DNA of 64,000 nt from Mycogone perniciosa (GCA_025331125.1 JAOALB010000091.1:62001-126000); one strand, 5' to 3'. Numbered from the stretch's first letter, positions 11,756 through 22,711 are shown. Notes: a model not told the origin generated them from the sequence alone. A program made the numbers and translations.

Positions 11756-12414
11756 GATTTGGAGGACGGGCCTGTTGCACCCAAGGCACGAGAGCTGATA
11801 GGATTGATTGGGAGCAGACTCGATAGAGCAGACTCGGCAGAGCACTGAAAAAAGTTCGGCCAAAAGTTGGTTAAGGCTGCCGGAAGCAGGGGTCCGATGT
11901 GGGGTTCTGGGTGCACCGTTGTTCGGAGAAAAGCCGCCCCGTTCAATCGTCTCCGAGACCATTGAGTCCCTGACCTGGAATATCGGTAGTATTGTGATTT
12001 TGCAATAATATGGATTTCTTTTAGAGTTGGCCACATCCATGGCGGAATCAATATCTTTCACTATTAAAGCTGATGATGTAGTTCGAGCAGCACACTTCAC
12101 GAGTTATGAACACAGGGTAGTAGTAGTATTTTCATTCCATTGATATGTTCCATACAGCCATGCATCATGGCCAGGACTATGAACCTAGAGTGACTCTGGA
12201 CATATCTATACTCAGACAGCAGCCTGTTTTCAAACCCCCACAACTGTAGGCAGTATCAATTGCCGAGTAACCCCAACTCCAGATCAAACATTAATAAACG
12301 CCGCATCCCTTCCATCACGGTATCCGTATTACCACAGCCAACGCCAAAAGTCCAAGAAGCCAGTGCACCCATCCTTCCATATGCTTTTGCGCCATAAAAA
12401 AACGATCAAAACAT
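11756..12414. other. intergenic, rrg9 upstream region
   Basis: This gap lies between the calcipressin stop and the rrg9 start. The frame of rrg9 stays open through much of it but without a plausible start. I see no separate gene. Confidence 0.5.
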
Positions 12415-13167
12415 CTAAGCATCGTGCATCAACTCAACCGGGGGCCGGGCAGTGTGAGCCATAATAGGCTTTGAGCTCTCAAGCGGGCTCATATCCTCGG
12501 GCTCATCCGTCATATCCTCCACAAACACAGCCGGAAGTCCAGGGCTGTTGCCGCGGTAAATGAGGGTTGAGCTGCGGCTCCTGGTGCGACCGATGGGCAC
12601 GATGTTGCCATCAGTCGGGGTGATGGGAGAGTCGTACCCCGGTGCGGGACGGTGGTGCAGCTTGGCCAAGGCCTGGGCAAGATCCTCCGCGTGGACCAGC
12701 TTGTTGGGGGCGTCCTCGAGGCGCACCTCCCAGCCGTGTGGGGGACTCGGAGGTGGGGAGATGAAGAAGAGCTTGCCGGCATCGGGTAGGGCAAGATGTT
12801 CGGGCTTGGACTCGACAGGTGTGGGCTGGCCAAAGTAGACTTTGACGCGCTCGCCCATGATGGCTTCTCCGTCCCAGATCTGACGGACTGCTATAGAAGC
12901 ATCGATGTCGAAGAAGGAGACAATAATGCGACGGAAGGACTTGAGAGGCGCAAAGGCGTGGATGGTTGCTGTCTGGGCGATGAGGTCGCGGATGGTCTGC
13001 AGGTTTTCGGGCAGGAAGATGTCGGTATTGGACAGACTGGTGAAGATGAGGGTGTTGGATGGCGGGGTGGGAGGGATCAGCGGTGGGAGATTGGAGAGAT
13101 CGAGTGAGAGGTTGACCTTGCGGGAGGCCGATGAGGAAGATCGCGAGGTGCGCGGTGTTGGATCCAT
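12415..13167 (-). CDS. calcipressin (regulator of calcineurin, RCAN)
   Basis: A single exon encodes 250 aa, a typical length for fungal RCANs. An RRM-like domain (about residues 35-115, with TLIFTSLSN and KSFRRIIVSFFDIDASI) is followed by the family hallmark FFISPPPSPPHGWE, the Ser-Pro box that binds and regulates calcineurin. A later segment, PAVFVED, could act as the C-terminal calcineurin docking motif; that is inferred from position only. Expected role: cytosolic feedback modulator of the phosphatase calcineurin in calcium signalling, regulated by phosphorylation of the Ser-Pro box in other species. Confidence 0.93.
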   Translation of the reverse strand: MDPTPRTSRSSSSASRKVNLSLDLSNLPPLIPPTPPSNTLIFTSLSNTDIFLPENLQTIRDLIAQTATIHAFAPLKSFRRIIVSFFDIDASIAVRQIWDGEAIMGERVKVYFGQPTPVESKPEHLALPDAGKLFFISPPPSPPHGWEVRLEDAPNKLVHAEDLAQALAKLHHRPAPGYDSPITPTDGNIVPIGRTRSRSSTLIYRGNSPGLPAVFVEDMTDEPEDMSPLESSKPIMAHTARPPVELMHDA

Positions 13168-15537
13168 GGCTTCAGCTAGAAGGGGTTGCTTGGTGGTTGT
13201 GGTGGTGATATAATGGTCGGTGTGAATGAAGAGGGTATGATATCAGGATATACCGGTTGTCTGAAGCACTACTGTCGAGAGTGGTCTGTTGTGTTGGCGT
13301 ATGCTGTAGAGCAGTTGAATTGGGTTGAGAGAAGAGGCGGAAAACGAGAGATGTGATGCATCTTAATAAGGCAATGAATGGTAGGTAAGCTCTGGCTGGT
13401 TGCATGTTGATACAGTGGCAATGCATGGCGCTGGCGCTGGCTCTGTCCGCACTCCGTACCTCGTGCACAGATCAACTGTCACCTCCACCTAGAAGGCTGT
13501 GCTGGCGAATTTACCGCCGCCACCCCTCTCTCTCCTGCAGGCCAAGAGCGCCAAAGGGCCCTATGCCGCAGGTACTTTGGACAGATAGATGATACGGAAA
13601 GGTACCTGCCGGATACATTCGCTTTCTACATCCCCTCCCCGCCGCCTTGGGTTCCAGTGGCTTCGAGGCTGTGCTTGTTTGCTTCAATTTTGAATTCCCC
13701 AACCTCAACCTTGTCCCTTGCAAGTTTGCAAGTTTGTACTCCGTACGAAGTAGATGCATCGAGATGGGGAATTACTAATGAATTTGAGTTTACCAATGCG
13801 AGACCGCCTCTATGTCTCTCTGCGAGCGTTGATTTGATTCTCACTTGCAGTGCTCCGTGCTCCTCGATCTAGACTGACTCCGCCTTCAGTCCACCTTCAA
13901 CGCCTCGAGTTTCTACGATAGGTTTGTGAACCCGGGCTAGCGGAGGGATAGAAGCCCCCGTGTGTAAACCCCTGGGCCTAGACAACCATTACTATTCCCT
14001 TATTACTACGGAGTACCTAGGAAGTGTCAAAAAAGGCCAATAAATGTAGCAGCATTACTCCGTACTATTCGGATATAACCGTAGCATTAGACCGCGAAGC
14101 AGAACAGTGCCAACGCCAGTACGCGGCGCAGCAGTCAAGACAAACAGGTGAGAAAAAAAGGCAAATTTGAAAAATCTGCCCTTCATGCACGTCATGACCT
14201 TACCTCGTACATATGTAACTTTTTCGTAGCCCGGGCCTATCAGCTGCGCAGGGCGCCTCGGATTTGTTTCACGTGGAAGAGGGCTGTGTTTGCTTGGGGT
14301 TCATACCATCATGTCATTCATTCATTTCTCCTTCAGTCTCGAGACCACACGAGAAGATCGACAACCAAAAAGTCTCTCGGTTGGAAATAATTGCCTCTGC
14401 TAAAAACTGAGCTTTACTGGGGACATGCCCAAAAAGGCATGAGCTTAATTGGACGATATGTAGGCAGTACATATGCAATGCAAGACAACAGAGTGGTTGG
14501 CAACAATCATGGTTGGACAGACTAGGCTATCGTACCCTTGCCCATGTCAATGCGGGTATCGCGGAGAATGCGATCTTTGAGCGTTGCAGATGCAGTGTTA
14601 CAATGGTCTGATTCGTCTACTGCTCCTCGTTTCTACATATGTACTTTGTGTACTTCGTATACTCCGCACATATGAATGATTTACTCCGTACGAATCATCT
14701 TTCTCCCCATTGTTATCCAAATGCTAGAATCGTTTCTGGATTATTACGGAGTACTAATATCCGAATGCAATCGAAGTATACCATCCTTTCAACCTCTTCT
14801 AGGTTAGCTGAAGTGCTCTGTGGAAGCGCCGTCTGGATTCGTAATTTGGCCGCTGCTATAAAGCACTCAGCCACACCTATCAAGCCTCAGAGGCCAATAT
14901 GTGGCTGAGCCCCTCAACAACTACGAGTAAGGAGGCAATCTCATTGTTTGCCTCGTCTCGTCATCCATTCGCCTCGGTCTCGTCGCATTCAGCTAAATGA
15001 CAACGTGTTAATAAGACCGCAAGCCACGAGGCTTCTAGCCGTCAATTCACCACGTCGGCATATCCAAAGCCGGCCCATGCCATCAAGTTCCTACCTCACT
15101 TTCCCAGAACCGCTCAGCTCCCAAGCATCGAGGCGCAGCATCATCTAATAAGCCCTAGGTTGAGCACGAGACAACGGTAGGCATATGCGGGGAGAGAGTT
15201 ACCCATGTTTACTGATATCTCGCTATGCTAAATCCCTTCGAAAACGATCCTTCATGCCCATTGCTCCGCCCAGATAGTGTACAGGTCAAACAGATGCCGT
15301 CTCTTAGCGTACAAGATAGAGCTCCCTTCCAGCCCCTTGTCGGCAAAGCCTCTCTGGATTGCGTTTCAAGATCTCTACGATGAACGCCAGAGAATGTCCA
15401 TGCCAAGCCCGACAAAGCGCGCGTTATGCTTCTTGCTCCACCTCGTCTTTGCTGCGGCCGCCAGGCGCAGCCTCTTCGCAGCACCTCATCGCTAAGCTTT
15501 TTCGTTGCGTACGGACTCGGGTTCGTAATACAATCCA
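13168..15537. other. 2.4 kb intergenic region rich in TACTCCGTAC-like motifs
   Basis: This gap holds the calcipressin promoter (a pyrimidine-rich leader on the minus strand near 13170-13260) and the 3' flank of the Phe-tRNA synthetase gene. Open frames here are short and unsupported. A minus-strand frame at 15209-15538 starts close to the synthetase stop codon and is probably 3' UTR. Copies of the decamer family described elsewhere occur at 13736, 14004, 14056, 14651, 14682 and 14745. Confidence 0.6.
13736..14754. repeat. cluster of TACTCCGTAC/TACTTCGTAC motifs
   Basis: Within about 1 kb there are GTACTCCGTACGAAGTA (13736-13752), TACTACGGAGTAC (14004-14016), TACTCCGTAC (14056-14065), TACTTCGTATACTCCG (from 14651), TACTCCGTAC (14682-14691) and TACGGAGTAC (14745-14754). 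They occur in both orientations and share the GTAC palindromic core. Confidence 0.75.
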
Positions 15538-17060
15538 TCAGCGGAGCTCAACACCGAGCTCCTTCACCAAGGCTCTGCGAACCTTCTCGTGCATCTCATT
15601 TGCCTTTTCGTTGGTTAGCGTGCGCTCGAGGCTGCGATAGACGATGCGGTAAGCCATGCTCCTCCGCCCCGTCTTAGGGTGGGTGAACTCGTCAATGAGC
15701 CTAACATCCTCAACCACGTCGCCCCCAATGCTGCGCACTAGCTCCATCACGTCGTTCTCGTGGAATTCGCCCTTTGCGTTTCCACCAGCCGCAGATGCCG
15801 TGCTCAGCCAGAATGACACGTCCTTGGGGCAGGGCGGGTGCTTAGAGAAAGGCACAAAGCGCTTCAGCGTGTCGAGGTTATCCGAGACGCCTGCGAACTG
15901 AGACAGGAACCTCTTGTCTTTGGACCAGAAGAGCCGGATGTCCGGGATCTTGAAGAGCAACATAGCAATGCGGTCGATGCCGATCCCAAAGGCCCAACCT
16001 ACTTGCGACGGCACGCCGGCGTTGATGTAGAGCTCCTGCTTCACTACTCCGCAGCCTAGCACCTCAAGCCAATCTCCAGCATAGTAGACCTCTAGCTCCC
16101 ACGAGGGGCTGGTAAACGGAAAGTACGCTTCAACCCAGCGCATCCGTAGGGGCTCATCCACAAAGTTCGGATCGTCCTTCATGGCGGCCGCTTTGGCTCT
16201 GCTGAATACATCGACGACCATATTCTCAAGTGACCTTTTCAGATGCTTCCCCAGTGCCTCTGCTTCAGCTGCCGTGTGATGGCCCTCCTGGAGGGGGTTC
16301 CTCTCCGGATGAATTGGCGGATTCGGATCCTCGACTACGATGTCGTGCTTTGGAAGGCGCTCAATGTCCTCTAGAACTGCTGCTGCGATGTCCCCATTGG
16401 GAACCTTGTTGCGATCCCATGATCTGGCGCCCTCCATCTGGTGAAAGACAGGGTAATGGCTTCGGTCGATCGCATCCCGCCGGTACACATCTGCGGAAAT
16501 GAGATATCCATCGCTTTCATTCGCCCGAAACGTATCCGCCTGATGCGCACTGGTATGCGTTCGCAGCAAAAGCTTCTCGTTGAGATAGTATGTGTCCGTG
16601 AGAGCTCGTCCCGGGTGGTTAGCGGGGAAGCCCAGTGAGTCAAAGTTCTGGTGTGCCGACACGACAGGGCTGTGGTCGTTGTGGTATTTGTATGTTGGTT
16701 CTGGGAAGTTGGATTCGATAATCTGTCGTGTGATGTAGACGGGGTGGTCGGGTTGGAGATGCAGCTGTCGAGACGTTGCGTCTATTATATTCGGAGGCAC
16801 GTTGAACCATGGTCTGGCCGTTGGGTATGTCGTCCCTCTGACGGTCACAGACGACTCATTTGCAGAGCCTGGGGCTTAATACCAAGATTGAGAAGTCAGC
16901 GCTTTGATTGCCGTCTATCTGACTCGGTGCAGCACTGCTAACCTGTAGAGTAGGCGCGAAAGGCGCAAGTCTGTCGCAAGGCTCTGGAGCTCCAAGACAG
17001 CTGTTGAGCTCTCACAGACGAGCCCAGAAGGCAGCGCAGGCTGCCAATTCGGACTGACAT
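15538..17060 (-). CDS. mitochondrial phenylalanyl-tRNA synthetase
   Basis: Two exons (17060-16943 and 16868-15538) give 482 aa. Exon 1 encodes a basic, Ser/Arg-rich mitochondrial presequence (MSVRIGSLRCLLGSSVRAQQ) and joins in phase 1 to the catalytic core. The class II core includes HNDHSPVVSAHQNFDSLG, RTHTSAHQADTF, YPVFHQMEGAR and GWAFGIGIDRIAMLLFKIPD. The C-terminal 95 residues are an FDX-ACB anticodon-binding domain. This is the monomeric organellar form, which charges mitochondrial tRNA-Phe. A minus-strand frame downstream is 3' UTR. The tRNA gene beside it is a cytosolic Leu tRNA and is functionally unrelated. Confidence 0.96.
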
Positions 17061-17112
17061 GCTGTGATAGTTGTAGTTATAGAGGTCCTACTCGAACCTC
17101 GTCATCCGCTTA

Positions 17113-17132
17113 TGATACGCTCGTGCGTATCA
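17113..17132. repeat. perfect 8-bp hairpin with TCGT loop
   Basis: TGATACGC and GCGTATCA are exact inverted repeats separated by TCGT. The element lies 53 bp upstream of the synthetase start and about 190 bp before the divergent tRNA gene. It could be a regulatory palindrome or a leader hairpin; nothing decides. Confidence 0.6.
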
Positions 17133-17321
17133 AAACTATCGAGCAAGGCGCAAGCAGTGCTGCATCTACAAGGAAGTACAGAAGTTGTCTGACATCCCCC
17201 CAATGCCCCTGTAATTGCATAAGCGGGCATAGTGGGATGGATGCCCTACCCTGCATCACACGAATGCTACTCAGTGAGCCTTCATATCCACATTCTGCTC
17301 CACGCATCACCATCAGAAATT

Positions 17322-17419
17322 GGCGAGATGGCCGAGTTGGTTATGGCGTCAGGTTAAGGCTACCTTAACAGCAATTCCTGGTGGAGCAATCCGCGTGGGT
17401 TCGAGTCCCACTCTCGTCA
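17322..17419 (+). tRNA. tRNA-Leu (anticodon AAG), with intron
   Basis: The acceptor stem GGCGAGA pairs with TCTCGTC. The T arm is GTGGG-TTCGAGT-CCCAC. A long variable arm (GGA/TCC stem) marks a class II tRNA. The anticodon stem TCAGG/CCTGG encloses loop TTAAGG...T with anticodon AAG at 17356-17358. An intron of about 16 nt (about 17360-17375) sits after position 37, the usual place. The A- and B-box regions are present (TGGCCGAGTTGG and GGTTCGAGTCC). It decodes CTT and CTC leucine codons. Confidence 0.93.
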
Positions 17420-17465
17420 ACATCAGATTCACGTTGAATCAGAGGTCCTGTGATGGGACTTTGTC

Positions 17466-17471
17466 TTTTTT
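17466..17471 (+). terminator. RNA polymerase III terminator (T6)
   Basis: The first run of six T residues on the sense strand lies about 47 nt after the tRNA-Leu gene and is followed by a second, longer T run. Runs of T are the Pol III stop signal. Confidence 0.6.
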
Positions 17472-18115
17472 ACTCATCGTTCTTTTTTTTTCACAGGATG
17501 TGAAAAAAAATGAGATCCTCCAGTAGCAACCGGGGCGTTTTGGTGATGCTACTTAAAAGTACACCATAGTGCGGGTGCCATCATAATCTCATCAGATTCA
17601 TATACCATCATATATCATCCATACATTTACATGCGTCCCCATTCATCAGCCAATCCTTCTGGCAAATTCCCATTTTCACGTCCATTCTCATTGGCTTGGG
17701 ATCGGCATCTCCTCTATTGGGTTATGATCCAGTAGCTCCAGAGCCTTGTGCGTAGTGAGAAGTATTGTATCTGTAAACGCCGTTGTGCAAAAATTCCCGA
17801 TTGGGACTTTTGAAAAGCGGCCCCGTGGTCTTTCGGGGAGAGGCAGGACGGTTTCAATTCCCCCAGCAAGGTGCCGATGTGCGACCGATCTCGTAGACAT
17901 GAAAGAACGCAAGGGGCCAGCCCAATGCCTTCGAACAATAGGTTTGTCCAAATGCGTTCTTCAACTCGGCGGGTCTCCCGTTTTGAGCGGGCTATCTTCG
18001 CCATCACGGTATTAGGCTCCGTAAACCTTCTGTGATAATAGCAAATAAAAACACCCAAGTGTGTAGCTCGCACAGGGATGGTTGGGCAGTGTCTCAGAGA
18101 GTTGATGACTTCAAT
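17472..18115. other. intergenic
   Basis: This gap lies between the tRNA gene and the 3' end of the F-box gene. Several frames are open here, but none has a recognisable domain. It should hold the 3' UTR of the F-box gene. Confidence 0.5.
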
Positions 18116-19186
18116 TCAACCATCTCTAGAATGCCCAGACTGGGCAACATCTGGCTTATCAATTGGCTCAATGGTACCATTCGCACTTGATTCCCATAGC
18201 AATTGTGCCTGTGCGCATATCCTGAAATGCCCCAGGAACTTCTCTCGTGAAAACACCCTGTCCCAGGGCTTGTAGTCCCACAGGTCATCTGCAGATCTGA
18301 TAAGGCTCCTCTCATAAGCCAAGTCGCAGCCAGCGCACGAAAGCCCGTACTCAACCTCTTGAGTTTGGCTGTTGTAATAAGGGAGCTCGCAACATGCCAT
18401 GAAGTTGTGTATCGAGTCCCAGCAGGGGGATTGTTGAGGGTGTGCCTCGTGATCCCATCGCTCGCTGAATTTCTTCATTGCCGGGAAGTACGGCACTATC
18501 TTGACACGGGACTTTTGAAGAGATTTCTCCATTGAATACACCCCAGTGACGTATATTCCCGGCAGCGTTTGAAACGACCGCTGTTGGCTGAGCTCATCCC
18601 GGGTCAAATGGAACAGTCTTCGAACTTCAGCGACTGTCACCATGCGAGTCTCCGGATCCTCCTCAATGCACTCAAAACAGCATCGTATCCAACTGGGGAG
18701 GAACACGAATCCACCAAACTTCCCGCAGAAAGAACACTGCTTGGAGCACAGAACACGGTAAAAGTCGAGCAGAGTAACGTGGGCGGCAAGCTTCGTCCTC
18801 AACAAGGCGCAATAAGCCGTGAGGCCATGTGCAACAACTGCCTTGTACTCCTTCAAAGAGTCAATGATCTGGCGGGCTCTGGCGTTGACCTGGCGAAGGC
18901 TGAAGAGCGTCTGCATGTCCAGGTGCCGCAAAATTTGAAACAACAGCTCGACTGGGAGCCGGTTGAGGCTGCCGAGACTCGCTGAAGGGAACAGATAGGG
19001 TGTTAAAATGGACTCTCGAATGAGAGAATGCTCAGCAGAAGAGACGTGTATGACGGACTGGCCATAGTCTCTTCGATAGTACCCCGTAGTTCGAATAATG
19101 GCGTCAGCGTGCTGCTCTTGGAACTCATACGACCTGTCCGTCCAATACTCAGGACCCAGTCTCCGCAAAATACCACTGGAAGGCAT
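18116..19186 (-). CDS. F-box protein, substrate unknown
   Basis: A single exon encodes 356 aa. An F-box lies at about residues 70-112 (LNRLPVELLFQILRHLDMQT, then LFSLRQVNARARQII). The rest is not a known repeat domain such as LRR or WD40. It contains grouped cysteines (CSFCGKFGG..., RCCFEC, then MACCELPYY and CAGCDL) that may bind zinc. F-box proteins link substrates to SCF ubiquitin ligases through Skp1; the substrate here cannot be named. Many such single-exon F-box genes exist in filamentous fungi. The gene is divergent from dic1. Confidence 0.85.
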   Translation of the reverse strand: MPSSGILRRLGPEYWTDRSYEFQEQHADAIIRTTGYYRRDYGQSVIHVSSAEHSLIRESILTPYLFPSASLGSLNRLPVELLFQILRHLDMQTLFSLRQVNARARQIIDSLKEYKAVVAHGLTAYCALLRTKLAAHVTLLDFYRVLCSKQCSFCGKFGGFVFLPSWIRCCFECIEEDPETRMVTVAEVRRLFHLTRDELSQQRSFQTLPGIYVTGVYSMEKSLQKSRVKIVPYFPAMKKFSERWDHEAHPQQSPCWDSIHNFMACCELPYYNSQTQEVEYGLSCAGCDLAYERSLIRSADDLWDYKPWDRVFSREKFLGHFRICAQAQLLWESSANGTIEPIDKPDVAQSGHSRDG

Positions 19187-19688
19187 AATGGCGAAGCCAG
19201 CGAGCGGCGAAAAGCGAGGGAAAAAAATAATTCAATGCAGCAAAAACAAGACAGCAAAACAAACGCCAGGACAATGCAAGTAAAAGAAGTTCAGCTTCCA
19301 AGTTCAGCTTCCAAGTTTGCTCTCCAATTGACGTCGTTGCATTCACCGACTTACATATGTACGTACGAGTACTTCGTACACAGACAGAGTACCAAGTACA
19401 CAAGCCAAGCATTACGGATTACGGAGTACCGGCGGAGCTTTCACCGCCTTTCATTGGGGGGATAATTTTCTGCCATTCCGACGTCAACGCCGAGCTCAAA
19501 GCCGGCTTTAACTCGCAGGAGAGAAATATTAATAGAATGGCCCTCTCTGCAACAACCGCCCATTGGGTCTCTGTGTGTTCTCTCAACACTCGAGGCGTAC
19601 ATCCTTAGCGGAATGTCCGAGCGGCAGTGTTTCATTCTTTGTTGAAAAGCTGCGACAGAGGAAGAGAGAGAGAGAGAGAGAGACGAAG
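19187..19688. promoter_or_regulatory. divergent promoter region, F-box gene / dic1
   Basis: This 502 bp region lies between two divergent starts. It holds two motif clusters, ACGTACGAGTACTTCGTAC (19361-19379) and TTACGGATTACGGAGTAC (from 19412), and ends in an (AG)n tract in the dic1 leader. Confidence 0.6.
19663..19683 (+). repeat. (AG)n microsatellite in dic1 leader
   Basis: A pure AG run of about 20 bp ends six bases before the dic1 ATG, so it is almost certainly in the 5' UTR. Confidence 0.9.
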
Positions 19689-20857
19689 ATGAGCTCAGCT
19701 GAGGCCGCGACGGGTGAGCCGCCTTTAACGGCGAGCGAGAAGAAGAAGAAGCAGAAGGTTAGGGTGCCGGCAATGAGGTATCCTTTTTGGTTTGGAGGAA
19801 GCGCAAGTAGTATGGCGGCATGCGTTACGCATCCGCTGGACTTGGGTAAGTTGAATTGCAGTCTTTTACTGTACTGCACTCCATGGTTTACTTATACTAA
19901 TTGCATTTACACAGTCAAGGTATTGCGCATTGCGAACATCGGCGCAAACTGGTTGCGACTGGAGAGACGAATTCCCAAGATAGTCTAACATGCGATACAG
20001 GTCCGACTGCAAACGCGCAAGGCCGCTGATCCAAAGACCATGAGCGGAACATTCGTCCACGTCGTCAAGAACGACGGCCCCATCGGCCTCTACAGCGGCA
20101 TATCCGCTTCACTGCTCCGCCAACTCACATACTCTACCGTCCGGTTCGGCATCTACGAAGAGATAAAATCTCGCTACACCCGCTCCCACTCCGGCAAAGA
20201 GCCGTCTTTCCCCGCGCTCCTTGCCATGGCCGTGGGCTCCGGCTTCGTCGGCGGCATCGCCGGCAACTTCGCCGACGTTATCAACGTGCGCATGCAGCAC
20301 GATGCTGCGCTCCCGCCCGCTGAGCGCAGGAATTACAAACACGCTGTCGACGGCATGGTCCGGATGGCTCGGGAAGAAGGCGCCTTGAGTTGGTTCCGGG
20401 GCTGGTTGCCCAATAGCTGTCGCGCGGCGGTTATGACGGCCGGACAATTGGCAACGTATGACACATTCAAGCGCCTGCTCTTGGATTATACCCCCATGGG
20501 CGATACGCCGATGACTCATTTCTCCGCGTCGTTCCTTGCTGGCCTGGCTGCGGCGACGGCGACGAGTCCTATTGACGTTATCAAGACTCGTGTCATGTCC
20601 TCCTCACACAATCACAGCGTCCTTCGGATAGTAAGAGACATAAACAAAGCCGAAGGAATCCGCTGGATGTTCAAGGGCTGGGTCCCCAGTTTCCTCCGGC
20701 TAGGGCCGTAAGTCGAAAGGACCCTTTTACCCTTTGCCCCTAGCATATGCAACCAACTCACTAACCTGACAGACACACCATCTGTACATTTGTCTTCTTA
20801 GAGATGCATCGCAAGGTTTATAGAAAGGTCAAGGGTTTAGACGAGAATCGGCTGTAG
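19689..20857 (+). CDS. mitochondrial dicarboxylate carrier (Dic1)
   Basis: Four exons (19689-19845, 19915-19919, 20001-20707 and 20773-20857) give 317 aa, the usual carrier length. Three carrier repeats are present. The first signature (PLDLVKVRLQT) only appears when a 5-nt micro-exon, TCAAG, is spliced in; the other two are FADVINVRMQ and PIDVIKTRVM. Both flanking introns have GT and AG ends, and intron 1 has a TACTAA-like branch site. Dicarboxylate carriers exchange malate or succinate for phosphate across the inner mitochondrial membrane and feed the TCA cycle and gluconeogenesis. Assignment to Dic1 rather than the oxaloacetate or 2-oxoglutarate carriers rests on the overall sequence, for example the start FWFGGSASSMAACVTHP. 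Confidence 0.93.
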
Positions 20858-21246
20858 ATGGAAAAAGGACAAAGAGGAGGGATCGCATAAACGTGGCGGC
20901 GTTTGTTAGACTGGGGCGGCTGCATCTGCAACAACATATCGTATGGCGTTCTTTTTTGCTCGGATTTTCAACTTGATCAGGAGGAAACCTCTTTGGGCAT
21001 ATTGCTCCGTGTGCCATTCTGGGTGGGGACGTAGATACATAGAGCACTATATAGAGTGGTAGACGGACAAAAAGCTGGGGGGTATCCATGGATATTATTA
21101 TCTTGCAATTTTATGGGGGGCAAAAACGAATCCATCCCGTTCTACTTTTATGCTATGCCCTTAATACTGTACAATCCAGAAGCGTCAAGATCATCCTTGC
21201 ATGATGACTGGAGCGGAAAACTCCTGTCGTTCCATGAAATGCCCGT
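20858..21246. other. convergent 3' region, dic1 / rpb3
   Basis: This stretch of about 390 bp lies between two stop codons and holds the two 3' UTRs. No gene is supported. Confidence 0.6.
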
Positions 21247-22529
21247 CTACTGCCAAGAGCCCTGGCTGTACGGCGTCGTGCCGAAGCCAGCGCTGGCTGA
21301 TCCGCCTCTCGTGGAACTTCCTCCGTACGCCGTCGAATTACCACCACCATATGCCGTCGCGTTTCCTCCATAGGAGCCAGAGTTGCTGCCGTATGCAGTG
21401 GCGCTTCCACCGTATGACGTGCCGCCACCGTATGCCGTATTGCCGCCACCGCCATAGGCTGTGTTATTTCCACCACCATAGGGGGTTGTGTAGCCGCCAT
21501 CCTGCCAAGGGGTGGTGCTTCCGTCCATGTTCATATCTGGACTTCGGGGGCCATCCATATCAGCATCACCACCATATTTCCTGGGGTCAAGGCCCTTCAA
21601 TAGACCTCCAATCTTCTGCTGTAGAACCCGGATGCCTCCCTGTATGATCAGATCTGGCTCCATGTTTCCGGCTGCCTCGACCTCAAAGTAAAACCGGTTG
21701 GGTACTGCATCGAAATTGAAAGGTTCGCCCTCCTGCGGAGGATCCTCCCATTGCGCATATTTGCTCTTGGGCCTGGTCAATGTTAGGGGGGAGCTACCTC
21801 CTTGAACGCTTTGTTGCTATACTTACCACTCCTTCTCCGGGTCAGTGTTGTTTTCAAACCACATGTCAAGATGATGTAGTTTGTTATGAGGATCGTATTC
21901 GAACCCGACAGCTGATGTTGGCATCCATTTGGCATGCTCTTTGGCAATTCCCTTCTTCGCGATACACGTGAGCTTCAGCTCCTGGTCTTTCCGCAGCTTG
22001 GCGATCAAGCATCCAAGTCCCTCCGGATCTGCGATTACAGGGCTGCCAACGGCGCTAGCGTGGCGGCCATCCGCTACCAGATCTCGAGCGTAGACCTTCA
22101 TGATCTCATCGCTGGTGCACTTGGCGTGAAGAGTGAGCGCGACGCTGCACTGCTCACAGTACTGTTCGCAATCGCAGTCGCGCGAGTAGTTGAGCTCGTT
22201 GACGCCTTTCGAGTCGAGGGGAATAAGACCAAGCCGGTGCGCAATGAATTCGTCGGCCAGAACGGAGTTGTTGACCTCGATTTCTACTAGGTCAATGGCA
22301 ATGGTCGGTACTTCTGCCTGGATGATTCTCCGCAGAGCGTTCGCAAACGGCAGGTTTGTTCTTGAAAGCTCGAAATCGACGCGTGTGTTATCAGCCTAGG
22401 GTCGTTTCATGTCAGGCCAGCTCATCCAACTGCGATGCGGCACAAGGCCACCCGTACCGCTGAGATCTTGACCTGGGGCTGCTCAGGCTCCCCATCCATG
22501 GCCATCGGGTCGTAATGCATGGGATCCAT
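21247..22529 (-). CDS. RNA polymerase II subunit Rpb3
   Basis: Three exons (22529-22458, 22395-21827 and 21772-21247) give 388 aa. The alpha-like dimerisation core is clear: VDFELSRTNLPFANALRR, VLADEFIAHRLGLIPLDS and FNFDAVPNRFYFEVEAAGNM. A cysteine cluster, CDCEQYCEQC, is the zinc-binding site of Rpb3. Rpb3 pairs with Rpb11 and nucleates Pol II assembly in the nucleus. The C-terminus after the core is an unusual glycine-rich tail of about 90 residues with TAYGGG repeats. Yeast Rpb3 has 318 aa, so this tail is an extension. The gene is divergent from sof1. Confidence 0.95.
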
Positions 22530-22680
22530 GATGTAGATTCGGTCGTGCAACCAGCACACAAGATGCGGATCAAGTTGGGACTGTTCTTATGCAGAATTTC
22601 AACGGATTGGCGGCTTGCTGCAGTTGGCTGTTACGAGAAGTGTGCATAGGTTGAAATAAAGGTGAAGTCGTCGTCAATGC

Positions 22681-22700
22681 GCCTCTGAAGCTGCAGAGGC
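22681..22700. repeat. inverted repeat GCCTCTG/CAGAGGC
   Basis: There are seven-bp arms around AAGCTG. It lies in the rpb3/sof1 bidirectional promoter, 11 bp from a second palindrome. Confidence 0.7.
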
Positions 22701-22711
22701 CTTGCATGCGC

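Noticed and set aside
11756..12100. In-frame upstream extension of rrg9
   Set aside because: The frame is open but starts at GTG, and its composition is unlike a mitochondrial presequence, whereas the ATG at 11755 begins a clear presequence.
15209..15538. 109-codon minus-strand frame after the Phe-tRNA synthetase stop
   Set aside because: It lies directly in the expected 3' UTR, opens next to the synthetase stop, and has no domain or splice link to the synthetase, whose FDX-ACB domain is already complete.
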